Assembly: GCA_021799405.1 (NCBI GenBank)
Contig: JAJZAL010000009.1
Coordinates: 1-55,959 of the forward strand
Direction of reading: 5' to 3'
DNA from: Acidobacteriota bacterium
GTDB taxonomy: Bacteria; Acidobacteriota; Terriglobia; Terriglobales; Acidobacteriaceae
DNA: 55,959 nucleotides
The stretch's first letter is position 1, and the number at the start of each line of letters is the position of its first letter. Both the position numbers and the translations under genes were made by a program. The notes beneath the pieces are model-generated. The model had not been told where the DNA came from, ran no database searches, and worked only from the letters and a program-made list of their open reading frames with translations. Positions 16,847 through 25,927 of this stretch are shown here, one piece after another.

Positions 16847-18964
16847 ATGCCATCTGCGGAATCAACGGAAAAAGCCTCGTCCGCGTTCGGAGGCTTCGTT
16901 CTCGACGCACAACGTCGTGGGCTATATCGCGGAGACGAGCGCGTCCATCTCACGCCTATCCCCTTCAAAGTTCTGGAGTTTCTCGTACAACACCAAGGCT
17001 CCGTCGTCTCGAAGGAGCAGCTTCTCGTTGCTGTCTGGGGTGGCCAGCGAGAGGAAAATACCGTGGAACAGGCCATCCGGCAGATTCGACGGGCGTTGGG
17101 CGAGGACAGGGAGGAACCCCGGTTTATCCAGACGATACCCGGGGTCGGCTATTGCTTCATTGCTGAAACGGCAGTAATTGGCGGGGAACCTAGGGAGAAG
17201 CTTGATGTTCCATCATCGACCGAATCAGATGTAAGCACGGGTCGCCCGGAAGTTAGAGCCCATAGGGCTACGATAATAGCGAGCCTTACCATAGGGATTG
17301 CCGTCTGTGCCTTCGTCATTACCATGGTCGCTTTGCAGCTTCCGTCGGCACGCCTTTCGGCAACCACCCCCGTCCGGCTTGATCAGTCCCGAGCTCTCAT
17401 TTTGTCGCCCCTGCTAAGCGATGGCGTAAAGATCTATTACCCCCGATATGAGAACGGTCAATACAGTGTCGCGGCAACGCCAATTGAAGGGGGCACCGAT
17501 GTCGTAATTCCAACCGGCCTTCCGAATCCCGAGCTGTGCGACCTGACGCCGGACGGCTCAAGAATGCTCCTGCGTGACCTGGCGCGGTCCAGGGATAGCG
17601 ATAATCCTCTTTATGTTTTGAACAAAGGTGGCAAGGCCCGGAGAGTTGGCAACATCCAAGCCTACGATGCAGCTTGGTTCCCCGGCGGGAAGAGGATTCT
17701 CTACTCTGCAAAGGGCGTCGTCTATTCAACTAACATCGCGGGGAGCACCAGTCATAGGCTGTTCAGCGTCCCGGGAAATGCCTACTGGTTCCGTTGGTCA
17801 CCTAATGGCCGGGAACTACGGTTCACCGTGCTGAACCGGAAGAACGAAAGGCTTTCGCTATGGCAAGTCGATGCCGGTAGCGATCACCCTCGTCAGCTTT
17901 TCACCAGGCTGGGGCATTACGTCTGCTGCGGTACATGGACGCCAGACGGCAGATTCTATTTGTTTCAGGTGCGCAATGGAAACTCTTATCAAATATGGGT
18001 GCAGCCAACGACGCGGGGCAGCATTTTCCCTCTCCACAATCGGCCCTACCCCCTCGTTTTTGGCGCTGTGAGTTATCGCAGCCCCTTGGTAAGCAAGAAT
18101 GGCAAAAGGCTGTTCCTGCGAGATTCAGAACCCAGGGGTGAACTCATGCGCAATGACCCACAACTGGGAGAATTCATTCCATTACTCCCCTCCATTCCCG
18201 TTCATACCCTGAACTTCTCCAGGAACGGACATTGGATCGCGTACACCAGCTCCACGGATAACAACCTCTGGCGGTGCCGCTCGAACGGGACGCAATGCAT
18301 TCCGCTCACGCAAACACTGAGATATACGTTGATGCCCCGATGGTCGCCGGATGGACGGATGATAACGTTCATGGGTCTTACTTTTCAAAGCGACTGGCGG
18401 ATATATGTTGTTTCCGCAGATGGTGGCCACGCACGCGCCGTGTTCAAGGGGAGTCAAGCAGAAGGCTATCCTGACTGGTCCCCCGACGGAAAGCACCTGG
18501 CATTTTCCGAGGTCGTCCCAGTTGCGCGTCCTGATGGCATCCACATTCTGGACCTGCATACCGGCAAGGTTTCGACCTTGCCAGGATCAACAAACTTCTA
18601 TCTGCCGCGCTGGTCTCCAAACGGCCGCTATCTTGTTGCATTGCACTCTGGGAATCATTTTCTATATTTGTACAACTTCGCCACAAAGTCGTGGCAGCCG
18701 CTGGCAAAGATGCGGGTCGGTTACCCAAACTGGTCGCATGATGGGAAGGAAGTGTATTTCGAATCCATCGTTAGCGGAAGCCGCATAGCCTACCGCGTGG
18801 GGTTGGAAAATCACGTCGTCGATAAGGTTGCCAGCCTTGCAGGTGTTGACCCCAGCCCCTCTATCATGGGCGACTGGATGGGCCTCGGACCCAACGATTC
18901 AATCCTGACGGTTCAAAACATGAGCACCGACAATATCTACGAGTGGAGTTTGGCTGCCAGATAG
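16847..18964 (+). CDS. CadC-like transmembrane winged-helix regulator with WD40-like (PD40) propeller
   Basis: 705 residues in three parts. Residues ~14-106 are an OmpR/CadC winged helix: FGGFVLDAQRRGLYRGDERVHLTPIPFKVLEFLVQHQGSVVSKEQLL...VEQAIRQIRRALGED...FIQTIPGVGYCFI. Residues ~142-166 are a single membrane helix (IIASLTIGIAVCAFVITMVALQL). Residues ~190-700 are TolB/PD40-type repeats carrying WSPNGR, WTPDGR and WSPDGK motifs. In CadC-like proteins the cytoplasmic DNA-binding domain responds directly to a periplasmic sensor, with no phosphorelay. It faces the giant propeller protein across a shared intergenic region, so that gene is a candidate target (inference). Confidence 0.88.
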   Translation: MPSAESTEKASSAFGGFVLDAQRRGLYRGDERVHLTPIPFKVLEFLVQHQGSVVSKEQLLVAVWGGQREENTVEQAIRQIRRALGEDREEPRFIQTIPGVGYCFIAETAVIGGEPREKLDVPSSTESDVSTGRPEVRAHRATIIASLTIGIAVCAFVITMVALQLPSARLSATTPVRLDQSRALILSPLLSDGVKIYYPRYENGQYSVAATPIEGGTDVVIPTGLPNPELCDLTPDGSRMLLRDLARSRDSDNPLYVLNKGGKARRVGNIQAYDAAWFPGGKRILYSAKGVVYSTNIAGSTSHRLFSVPGNAYWFRWSPNGRELRFTVLNRKNERLSLWQVDAGSDHPRQLFTRLGHYVCCGTWTPDGRFYLFQVRNGNSYQIWVQPTTRGSIFPLHNRPYPLVFGAVSYRSPLVSKNGKRLFLRDSEPRGELMRNDPQLGEFIPLLPSIPVHTLNFSRNGHWIAYTSSTDNNLWRCRSNGTQCIPLTQTLRYTLMPRWSPDGRMITFMGLTFQSDWRIYVVSADGGHARAVFKGSQAEGYPDWSPDGKHLAFSEVVPVARPDGIHILDLHTGKVSTLPGSTNFYLPRWSPNGRYLVALHSGNHFLYLYNFATKSWQPLAKMRVGYPNWSHDGKEVYFESIVSGSRIAYRVGLENHVVDKVASLAGVDPSPSIMGDWMGLGPNDSILTVQNMSTDNIYEWSLAAR

Positions 18965-19124
18965 CGGCAAGTTCAACAGCGTCAAAAGCAATGTTGGAGA
19001 GGATTCAGCACCCCGCCCCTGACACCGCTGAGCACCTCATCGCCCTGGAAAATCCCCTCGCCACGGTGTTGCAGCCGGCAACTCCGTCCTTGCATTTATG
19101 CATTTATATGGCATAATTACAAGG

Positions 19125-20315
19125 ATGATCACCCGCCGTCTGCAGCCACGACTTTCGGCTCTGCTGGATCAATTCCCAGCGGTGGCGCTCCTCGGACCTC
19201 GACAGGTCGGCAAAACAACGCTGGCCCTCGCGCTCAGCGAGCAATACGCCCCGGACGCGTTGTATCTGGACCTGGAGCTCCCTTCCGATCGTGCCAAGCT
19301 CTCCGATCCTGAGCTTTACCTCAGCCAGCACGAGGATAAGCTCGTCATCCTGGATGAAATTCATCGTCTGCCCGGCCTCTTCACAACCCTTCGCGGCCTG
19401 ATCGACCGGCGGCGGCGCAAGGGACGCCGCAATCGGCAGTTTCTCCTGCTCGGCTCAGCCTCCATCGACCTTCTGCATCAGTCCGCCGAAACCTTGGCAG
19501 GCAGAATTGCCTACGAGCAGCTCACGCCGCTTCTGCTGTCTGAGATCGCAAACTTTGCCCCCAACGCGGAGAATCATCTTTGGGTTCGCGGTGGATTTCC
19601 GGATTCATTCCTCGCCGAGAACGACGAACAAAGCTTCCGTTGGAGGATCTCCTTCATCCAAACCTATCTCGAACGCGATGTCCCAGCTCTTGGCCCACGA
19701 ATTCCAGCCGAGACACTACGACGCTTCTGGCAGATGCTGGCCAACAATCAGGGGCAGATGCTGAATGCGGCTCAGCTTGCCGGCAGTCTCGGTGTCAGCG
19801 GACACACCGTCGCCCGCTATCTGGACATCATGGTCGATCTCCTCCTCGTGCGCCGCCTGCAGCCGTGGGCGTCAAACGTCGGCAAGCGTCTCGTCAAATC
19901 CCCCAAGGTGTACGTGCGAGACAGTGGCCTTCTGCACGCGCTTCTAGACATCCAGACCCAGGAGCAACTCCTCGGCCATCCCGTGGTCGGCGCCAGCTGG
20001 GAGGGCCTGCTCATCGAGAACATTCTGCCTTCCCTTCCCTCCACCACGAATGCATTCTTCTACCGCACCGCTGCCGGAGCCGAAATCGATCTCGTGATCG
20101 AGCCGCGCCCCCGGCAACGCTGGGCGATCGAAGTGAAGCGCTCCGTCAGCAGCCCCGTTCCGAGCAAGGGGTTTTACCTTGGTTGCGAGCATGTCAAAGC
20201 TACGCGCCAAATCGTTCTCTACCCAGGAGACGAAGCTTACAAGCTGGATACAAAGACGGAAGTCATTCCCTTTCGCAAATTCTTCACGGATGGCTTCATG
20301 CACGCAGAAGCGTGA
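19125..20315 (+). CDS. DUF4143-family AAA ATPase with PD-(D/E)XK-like C-terminus
   Basis: A 396-residue ATPase. Walker A is GPRQVGKTTLA at residue ~24 onward, Walker B is KLVILDEIHRLP, and FLLLGSASIDLL is the sensor segment. The DUF4143 region follows (GGFPDSFLAENDEQSFRWRISFIQTYLERDVPALG), then a winged-helix part (AQLAGSLGVSGHTVARYLDIMVDLLLVRRL). The C-terminus has AEIDLVIEPRPRQRWAIEVKRS, the E/D...ExK layout of PD-(D/E)XK folds. I start at MITRRLQP, with AAGG before the ATG; a nine-codon longer start is possible. These ATPases are common in mobile and defence-rich DNA, but their job is not settled. It is the last intact gene before the tRNA fragment. Confidence 0.88.
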   Translation: MITRRLQPRLSALLDQFPAVALLGPRQVGKTTLALALSEQYAPDALYLDLELPSDRAKLSDPELYLSQHEDKLVILDEIHRLPGLFTTLRGLIDRRRRKGRRNRQFLLLGSASIDLLHQSAETLAGRIAYEQLTPLLLSEIANFAPNAENHLWVRGGFPDSFLAENDEQSFRWRISFIQTYLERDVPALGPRIPAETLRRFWQMLANNQGQMLNAAQLAGSLGVSGHTVARYLDIMVDLLLVRRLQPWASNVGKRLVKSPKVYVRDSGLLHALLDIQTQEQLLGHPVVGASWEGLLIENILPSLPSTTNAFFYRTAAGAEIDLVIEPRPRQRWAIEVKRSVSSPVPSKGFYLGCEHVKATRQIVLYPGDEAYKLDTKTEVIPFRKFFTDGFMHAEA

Positions 20316-20421
20316 GTGCCGAGTGTTGCGTACGCTCAACTGCTCCCGGATGGTCTATCCTCAGCGGCAGGCTGACGCCGCAGACCCCCTGTCCTGACCT
20401 CTACCTTTTCACTCAGATTTA

Positions 20422-20460
20422 GGTGCTGACAGGGTGCTGAAGCGTGTTTTTAGGTGCTGA
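20422..20460 (+). repeat. Three direct repeats of GGTGCTGA
   Basis: Copies at 20422-20429, 20433-20440 and 20453-20460, about 60 bases before the tRNA fragment. Short direct repeats beside an attachment site are typical of integrase arm-type sites; this reading is inferred. Confidence 0.55.
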
Positions 20461-20519
20461 AGGGCACTTTGGGGGCCATCAGTGCTCTTTATTTTCAATA
20501 GGTTACGACCATTAAATCG

Positions 20520-20565
20520 CTTGACACGGTAGAGGTCGCTGGTTCGAGTCCAGTCGTGCCTACCA
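20520..20565 (+). tRNA. Partial tRNA-Val(GAC) gene, 3' part only (attachment-site remnant)
   Basis: Begins inside the anticodon loop at TTGACAC (anticodon GAC), with the 3' half of the anticodon stem GGTAG. The T-arm CTGGTTCGAGTCCAG and acceptor strand with encoded CCA end at 20565. The matching 5' half (acceptor, D-arm, 5' anticodon stem CTACC) is absent; the preceding bases do not pair. So it is not a functional tRNA. It is the direct repeat left by integration into a tRNA-Val gene whose intact copy lies outside the window. Confidence 0.85.
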
Positions 20566-20640
20566 TTCAAATCAACAACTTAGAGTGGCAAGAATGGCAA
20601 TCTGGGTCCAAGCGCGGGTCCAGAAAGGTCCACATGTGGA

Positions 20641-20884
20641 TCAAGCCGCCTCAGTTGGGCTCGTCTGCATCACCAGCGCCGCCAGCCGCTCCTGCGCCTG
20701 CCTCTTCGCCGCTGTCGCGCCCTGAGCGCATAGCCCAAGCGTAACAACCGGCGTCGGGCGCCGCATCAGCTCCTGCTTCGTCTTCCCCTCATTCTCATTT
20801 GCATAGAACTAAGGTGGTACACAACCGCCGGAATGTATGCCGGCCAATGCCCTTCATGATGCCCACCAAGCGTGCCGCCGATTG
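20641..20884 (-). pseudogene. Tyrosine integrase, truncated and frameshifted C-terminal remnant
   Basis: On the minus strand, about 20884-20811 reads AARLVGIMKGIGRHTFRRLCTTL, which fits the HxxR box of tyrosine recombinases. After a shift of one base near 20808-20812 the next frame reads YANENEGKTKQELMRRPTPVV, then CAQGATAAKRQAQERLAALV, and stops at 20641. This is the helix region with the normally conserved LMRH block, the YxQ-type region that should contain the catalytic tyrosine (here LCAQ), and the usual basic tail. A stop precedes 20884 and the N-terminal half is gone. The 75-base distance to the tRNA fragment is normal for an island integrase. Confidence 0.7.
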
Positions 20885-21270
20885 TCATGGTTGTGACAGC
20901 AGTCACATACAGTCGTAGCGATGTCTTTCTTATAAACAATCAGCCTTAAGAACCAGGTCGCCGGTACAGGCGCCCTTCCGGAATACAACGTGATAAATGC
21001 CTGTAGAGACGTGGAAGCTCATACTCAAAGAGTCCCAGCGACTCAGTTCGCATCCCTCATTCACTTTCTGTTTCGGAACCCCAGTGGACCGATGAGATGG
21101 AACCACAGCGAAGACCATCGAATCCACGTCGTGGATGCTGATACCTCCTCGGCAATCCGGCGGCTGGAATACCCCATAGAAACGCAGGGCCTTGGCCCGA
21201 TGCCCATCATCTGCGAAGAGCTGGCCTCGACGAGGCCCATAGCTTTGAATTCCGCCTCCGGGAGTGTTCT
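20885..21270. other. Intergenic region without recognisable features
   Basis: Some 390 bases between the integrase remnant and the CoA-transferase start. I see no family-like reading frame. The composition moves toward that of the downstream chromosome. Confidence 0.4.
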
Positions 21271-22821
21271 ATGACCACCGTCAACTCAGCATCCTCGGCG
21301 CGTGTTCTCAACTCCGTTCTCGCGCAGCGAATCATGAGCGCACAGGAAGCAGCGGCGCTCATTCATTCCGGCGATCAAATTGGCATGAGCGGTTTCACTG
21401 GCTCCGGCTACCCGAAAGCGGTTCCAATCGAATTGGCGCGAAGGATTGCCAATGAAAATCTCTGCGGCCAGAAGTTTCAGGTCAGCGTCTTCACAGGAGC
21501 TTCTACCGGCCCCGAACTCGACGGCGCGCTTGCCATGGCTGGCGGAATTCATCTCCGGCTTCCATATCAATCCGACCCTGAAACCCGCAAACGTATCAAC
21601 GCCGGCGAAATGGAATACATGGACATTCATCTCAGCCATGTTGCCCAGTTCGTCGATTACGGATTCCTCGGAAAGATGGATGTCGCCCTCATTGAGGCTA
21701 CCGCTGTCCTGGAAGACGGACGTGTGGTTCCCAGTTCGTCGATTGGCAACAACAAAACCTGGATCGAACGGGCCGAACGTATCATCCTCGAAGTAAACTC
21801 CTCCCAGCCCGAGGCCCTCGAGGGAATGCACGATATCTACTATGGTCTGCAGGCACCGCCCAACCGGCAGCCCATCCCGCTCGTGCATCCAGACCAGCGC
21901 ATTGGAACACCCTACCTCACTGTTCCCGCGGAGAAAGTCGCGGCGGTCGTACTTACCAACTCCTGCGACCGCAACAGCCCATTCAAACCGCCGGATGAGA
22001 ACTCCAGGAGAATCGCCGGGCACATCCTCGAGTTCTTGATGTGGGAAGTCCGAAAGGGCCGCATGCCGGCCAGCCTGCTTCCGTTGCAATCTGGTGTCGG
22101 CAATATCGCCAATGCGGTTCTGGTGGGTCTTGAGGAGGGTCCGTTTGAAGGGCTGACCTCTTACACTGAGGTGATTCAGGACGGCATGATTCGCCTGCTG
22201 AAATCTGGCAAATTGCTGTCGGCCTCGGCGACGGCCTTTTCACTCAGCCCTGAAGGACAGGCCGAAGTGAATGCCGAAATGGCCCTGTATCATAGCCGCA
22301 TCGTATTGCGCCCTCAGGAAATCTCAAATCATCCGGAGATCATTCGCCGCCTCGGCGTCATCGCCATGAATGGCATGATTGAGGCGGACATTTACGGCAA
22401 CGTCAACTCCACCCATGTCATGGGTTCCTACATTCAGAACGGTATTGGCGGATCCGGCGATTTCGCCCGCAACGGCTATCTCTCCATCTTTATGACCCCG
22501 TCGACTGCGCAGCACGGGAACATCTCCACCATCGTGCCCATGGTCTCTCACGTTGACCACACCGAGCACGACGTGCAGGTGATTGTCACAGAGCAGGGAT
22601 TGGCCGATCTCCGCGGCCTGTCTCCGCGGCAGCGGGCGAAACTCATCATCGAGAATTGCTCCTGCCCCGACTACAAATCCGCCCTGCTCGAATACTTCAC
22701 CCGCGCCGAACGGCTTTCCTACGGAAAACACACGCCACACCTGCTGTCGGAATCGCTGGGCTGGCACAACCGCTATCTGAGAACCGGACAGATGCGCCCC
22801 GGAGCCCAGGGCGATGAGTAG
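21271..22821 (+). CDS. Acetate CoA-transferase / acetyl-CoA hydrolase (succinyl-CoA:acetate type)
   Basis: A 516-residue cytosolic enzyme of the acetyl-CoA hydrolase/transferase (Ach1/AarC/Cat1) family at normal length. It moves CoA between acetate and succinyl-CoA or similar acids. Landmarks are GDQIGMSGFTGSGYPKAVP, TGASTGPELDGALA, LPLQSGVGNIANAVL, then YTEVIQDG, whose Glu300 is the probable thioester-forming residue (equivalent to Glu294 of AarC). GMIEADIYGNVNSTHVMGS and VIVTEQGLADLRGLSPRQRA follow. An ATG start is used. The gene stands alone and ends convergently with the GH3 gene. It would link acetate handling to the TCA cycle. Confidence 0.9.
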   Translation: MTTVNSASSARVLNSVLAQRIMSAQEAAALIHSGDQIGMSGFTGSGYPKAVPIELARRIANENLCGQKFQVSVFTGASTGPELDGALAMAGGIHLRLPYQSDPETRKRINAGEMEYMDIHLSHVAQFVDYGFLGKMDVALIEATAVLEDGRVVPSSSIGNNKTWIERAERIILEVNSSQPEALEGMHDIYYGLQAPPNRQPIPLVHPDQRIGTPYLTVPAEKVAAVVLTNSCDRNSPFKPPDENSRRIAGHILEFLMWEVRKGRMPASLLPLQSGVGNIANAVLVGLEEGPFEGLTSYTEVIQDGMIRLLKSGKLLSASATAFSLSPEGQAEVNAEMALYHSRIVLRPQEISNHPEIIRRLGVIAMNGMIEADIYGNVNSTHVMGSYIQNGIGGSGDFARNGYLSIFMTPSTAQHGNISTIVPMVSHVDHTEHDVQVIVTEQGLADLRGLSPRQRAKLIIENCSCPDYKSALLEYFTRAERLSYGKHTPHLLSESLGWHNRYLRTGQMRPGAQGDE

Positions 22822-23259
22822 CGCAATCAACGACACCGTCAGCTCACCGGCATCATGACTCCAGCGGTTTCAGCCTTGCGGATCATAACTCCATCCGATA
22901 AGCAGCATTCCTGGACTCGCCATCCATTCAATGAATTGCGCTGTCTTCACAGACTCCGGTGAACGTCACGATGCGGCGCCCGAAAAACCGCGGTCGAACG
23001 CTGTGATCCATGAGTAGTCTTCAAGCGTGAGGATGGGAACGCGGAAGTCTCACGAGCAACAGGAAGAGATCCGGATCGCACCCTCAGGTCTGGGGCGGCA
23101 GCCTCAGATCAGCTTGGCTGCATGATCGGTACTGCCAGCCGCTCCACTGCCCGGGCCCGGTCCATCTCCTTTTCACTCTTCCCTGCCATGCTGGACAAGC
23201 CCAGTCAAGCGCAGCGGCTCAAGGTGTGATCCCTTAAGCCGCTGGCCTGAGCACAGCAA
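22822..23259. other. Convergent intergenic region
   Basis: About 440 bases between the ends of the CoA-transferase and GH3 genes. Apart from the strong hairpin at 23212-23244 I see nothing coding in it. Confidence 0.5.
23212..23244. terminator. Hairpin terminator between convergent genes
   Basis: CAGCGGCTCAAGG (23212-23224) pairs with CCTTAAGCCGCTG (23232-23244) across a seven-base loop, with one wobble pair. There is no U-tract on either strand, so it may work as a stabilising or bidirectional element. Confidence 0.55.
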
Positions 23260-25503
23260 TCAGTGAAGATCAGTCGCTCCCTGCAGCGGAGTGCTTGCCG
23301 AAGACGGCCCCGCGAAGAAACGGTACCTGCCGGGCAACAGTTCCCATCCGCTCTTTTGCGTGTCATAAATCGACAGCATCTGCGGACTCACGGTCACGCT
23401 CACGGTCTTCGATTCTCCAGGCTGCAGCTCGACTCGTTCCCAACCCACAAGACGGCGGTAGTGCTCGCCCGCCGCACTCGGCAATGCGGCATACACTTCA
23501 GCGATCTCCGTTCCCGCTCTCTTGCCCGTGTTCTTCACTGAAAAACGGACGACCGGGTGATCGCCGCTTTCGCTCACGTTCATCCCCGAGTACGCATAAG
23601 TCGTGTACGAGAGGCCGAAGCCGAAAGGAAACAGCACTTGCTTGTCCTCGGCCTCGTACCACTTGTAGCCGACCTTCGCGCCTTCAAAGTAATTCACTGA
23701 GTACGGAGGCAGGTTATGCGCCTTACCCATCACCGCTGCCATTCCCAGCTTCTTGTAGGCTGCCGGAAGCGGCGGAATCTCGGGTCGAGGCAGTTCGCTC
23801 GTGCTCACAGGAAAAGTCATCGCCAGTTTCGCGGAAGGATTCACCTTGCCAACCAGCACATTCGCCAGCGCCTTGTGTCCGCTGCTTCCTGCGTACCACG
23901 CTTCCACAATGCCCTGCACCTGGTCGATCCACGGCATTGTCACCGCCGACCCGCTCTCCAGTACCACAATCGTGTGAGGATTCGCTTCCGCGACTCGCTC
24001 AATCAGTTCGTTCTGATCACCCGGCAACGACAGGCTCGGAAGATCCATCCCCTCCGATTCCCACTGGTGCGCAAAGACGATCGCAACGTCGGCGCTCTTG
24101 GCCACCGCGGCGGCTGCAGACAAATCATCCCCTGAGTTGTACTCGATCTGCGTTCCGGGCATCGCCGCGCGCAGCGCCTTCAAAGGCGACGTCGGAAACC
24201 ATATATGCGCCTGCCAATACGTTGCACGATGCCCAGGAGGTGCAATGGCATTCCCTCCCGGTGGATCGACTTGCGCCGAGCCCCCGCCGGAAATCATCCC
24301 GATGTCCGCGTGTCCGCCGATGATCGCAATCTTATGCACATCCGCGCTGTTCAGCGGCAGAATGTGATCCTTATTCTTCAGCAGAACAATGCTGTGCTCT
24401 TCCACCTTTTCCGCAAGATGGAAGCCGGCCATCACGTTGACCACGCTCTTGTGAACCGGATAATCGACCAGGCCGGAAACGAACTCCGCATAAAGTACGC
24501 GACGTGCGCTGTCGTTGATCTCCGCCATCGACACCCTGCCGTCTTTGACCGCCTGCTTCAGCTTGGGACCGAAATACTCATCCATCGGCTGCTCCTGGTC
24601 CAGCCCCGCCTGGATCGCTCGTACCGTGCTGTGCGTGCCGCCCCAGTCTGAAAGCACAAACCCCTTGAAGCCCCAGGCCCGCTTGAGCGTGTCGCGCAGC
24701 AGGTACGTGTTCTGGCACGAGTGCACTCCGTTCACGCGGTTATACGAGCACATCACCGCGCCCGGATGCGCAATGTCGATCGCGATGTGGAACGCCAGCA
24801 GATCGCTCTCTTGCATCGCGCGTTTCGAGATGATCGCGTTCACGATATTTCGCCCCGTCTCCTGGTCATTCATCGCGTAGTGCTTGATATCGCCGATGAC
24901 GTGCTGCGCCTGTTCGCACTTCATCAGGTTACCCACCATCATCCCGGCCAGCAGTGGATCTTCTCCGGCGAACTCGAAGGTCCTTCCATCCCGCGGGTCG
25001 CGTGTCAGGTTGATGCCCCCGCCAAGCGTCATGTTGTAGCCCTGCGCGCGCAGCTCGCGGCCAATCAGCGCGCCATACTCGCAGGCCAGCTTCGGGTCCC
25101 AGCTCGACGCCAGCGCAAGGTCTGACGGCAGCGCGGTCGAATATCGCCCGTTGATTCCGCTCCCGCGAACACCATAGGCCGCATCGTCCATCACGATCCC
25201 CGGAATCCCAAGGCTGGGCACACCGGCAACATACCCTGAGCCGCCATTCCCCAGATGCGTCAACGGCATGTGCCAGAACGGCGCATGAGGCATGCCGTTG
25301 CCGTGCAGCAGGTCAATCTTTTCATCCAGGGTCATGTGCTGTAGCACCAGTTCCGCCCGCTTGCTCGGTGACAACTCCTTGTTCATCCACGGCCGTGATG
25401 GGGTTTGCCCCAAAGCACACGGAACCGCCAGCAGCATTGCCGCCGCCACGTAGGCGACCTTTGGCCAGCTCGATTTCCTTCGAGCAAAAGCTTGAATCTT
25501 CAT
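23260..25503 (-). CDS. Exported GH3-family beta-glucosidase/beta-xylosidase
   Basis: 747 residues with signal peptide WPKVAYVAAAMLLAVPCALGQ. Residues ~45-350 are the GH3 (beta/alpha)8 domain: LTLDEKI-type start, GGGINLTRDPRDGRTFEFAGEDP, then HYAMNDQETGR, and the nucleophile Asp286 in GFVLSDWGG. Residues ~370-600 are the second GH3 domain (IAIIGGHADIGMISGGGSAQV; WESEGMDLPSL). The C-terminal fibronectin-III-like domain has FGFGLSYTTYAYSG and GWERVELQPGESKTVSV. The start is the ATG after GGTGAGGGGAAG, which restores a standard signal peptide. A LacI-type operator lies 112 bases upstream, suggesting sugar control. It releases glucose or related units from beta-glycosides in the periplasm. Confidence 0.92.
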   Translation of the reverse strand: MKIQAFARRKSSWPKVAYVAAAMLLAVPCALGQTPSRPWMNKELSPSKRAELVLQHMTLDEKIDLLHGNGMPHAPFWHMPLTHLGNGGSGYVAGVPSLGIPGIVMDDAAYGVRGSGINGRYSTALPSDLALASSWDPKLACEYGALIGRELRAQGYNMTLGGGINLTRDPRDGRTFEFAGEDPLLAGMMVGNLMKCEQAQHVIGDIKHYAMNDQETGRNIVNAIISKRAMQESDLLAFHIAIDIAHPGAVMCSYNRVNGVHSCQNTYLLRDTLKRAWGFKGFVLSDWGGTHSTVRAIQAGLDQEQPMDEYFGPKLKQAVKDGRVSMAEINDSARRVLYAEFVSGLVDYPVHKSVVNVMAGFHLAEKVEEHSIVLLKNKDHILPLNSADVHKIAIIGGHADIGMISGGGSAQVDPPGGNAIAPPGHRATYWQAHIWFPTSPLKALRAAMPGTQIEYNSGDDLSAAAAVAKSADVAIVFAHQWESEGMDLPSLSLPGDQNELIERVAEANPHTIVVLESGSAVTMPWIDQVQGIVEAWYAGSSGHKALANVLVGKVNPSAKLAMTFPVSTSELPRPEIPPLPAAYKKLGMAAVMGKAHNLPPYSVNYFEGAKVGYKWYEAEDKQVLFPFGFGLSYTTYAYSGMNVSESGDHPVVRFSVKNTGKRAGTEIAEVYAALPSAAGEHYRRLVGWERVELQPGESKTVSVTVSPQMLSIYDTQKSGWELLPGRYRFFAGPSSASTPLQGATDLH

Positions 25504-25614
25504 CTTCCCCTCACCTTCATTCAGAGCCCCGGCAAAAATCACCCGGAGAACTCCTTCGTATCGGAACAGTTCTCTTCGAATCGATGGCAACTCCAGACAA
25601 CCATGCGAGCGTTT

Positions 25615-25630
25615 AGTCAATCGATTAACT
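25615..25630 (-). promoter_or_regulatory. LacI-family-type operator upstream of GH3 gene
   Basis: AGTCAATCGATTAACT is a 16-bp palindrome with one mismatch and a central CG, the usual form of LacI/GalR-family operators. It lies 112 bases before the GH3 ATG. No lacI-type gene is in the window. Confidence 0.55.
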
Positions 25631-25910
25631 ATTACAGAAATTTCAAGCAATGAAAACCGCTGAAGATTTCCCGGGGGCCAGCCGAATCCAACCCGCCTTC
25701 TCCATCTCCCGGCGACACACAGGGGATGAAAATCGCTCGTCTACATACAAGCTGCTTGCTCCCATGCAGGCAGCACCGGCCAAACCAGCCGCGTACTCCC
25801 TGCTTGCGTATTCCTTGCTGGATGAGCGACAACACTTTGAACCGCTGCCGCATCTTCTGCATCAAGCTATGTTCGAATCTGCGGATGAGCCCAGGCGCTC
25901 GGTTGCCGGG

Positions 25911-25927
25911 ATGGTAATATTTACCAT
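25911..25927. promoter_or_regulatory. Inverted repeat ATGGTAA-TAT-TTACCAT
   Basis: Perfect 7-bp arms around TAT in the divergent intergenic region. It could bind a dimeric repressor of the RND operon, 370 bases downstream. The assignment is by position only. Confidence 0.4.

Noticed and set aside
20520..20565. Intact tRNA-Val gene
   Set aside because: Only the 3' part is there; the bases before the anticodon loop cannot pair with the stem and no D-arm is seen.
20990..21274. Plus-strand frame just before the CoA-transferase
   Set aside because: No domain, no ribosome site and no conserved pattern that I can see.
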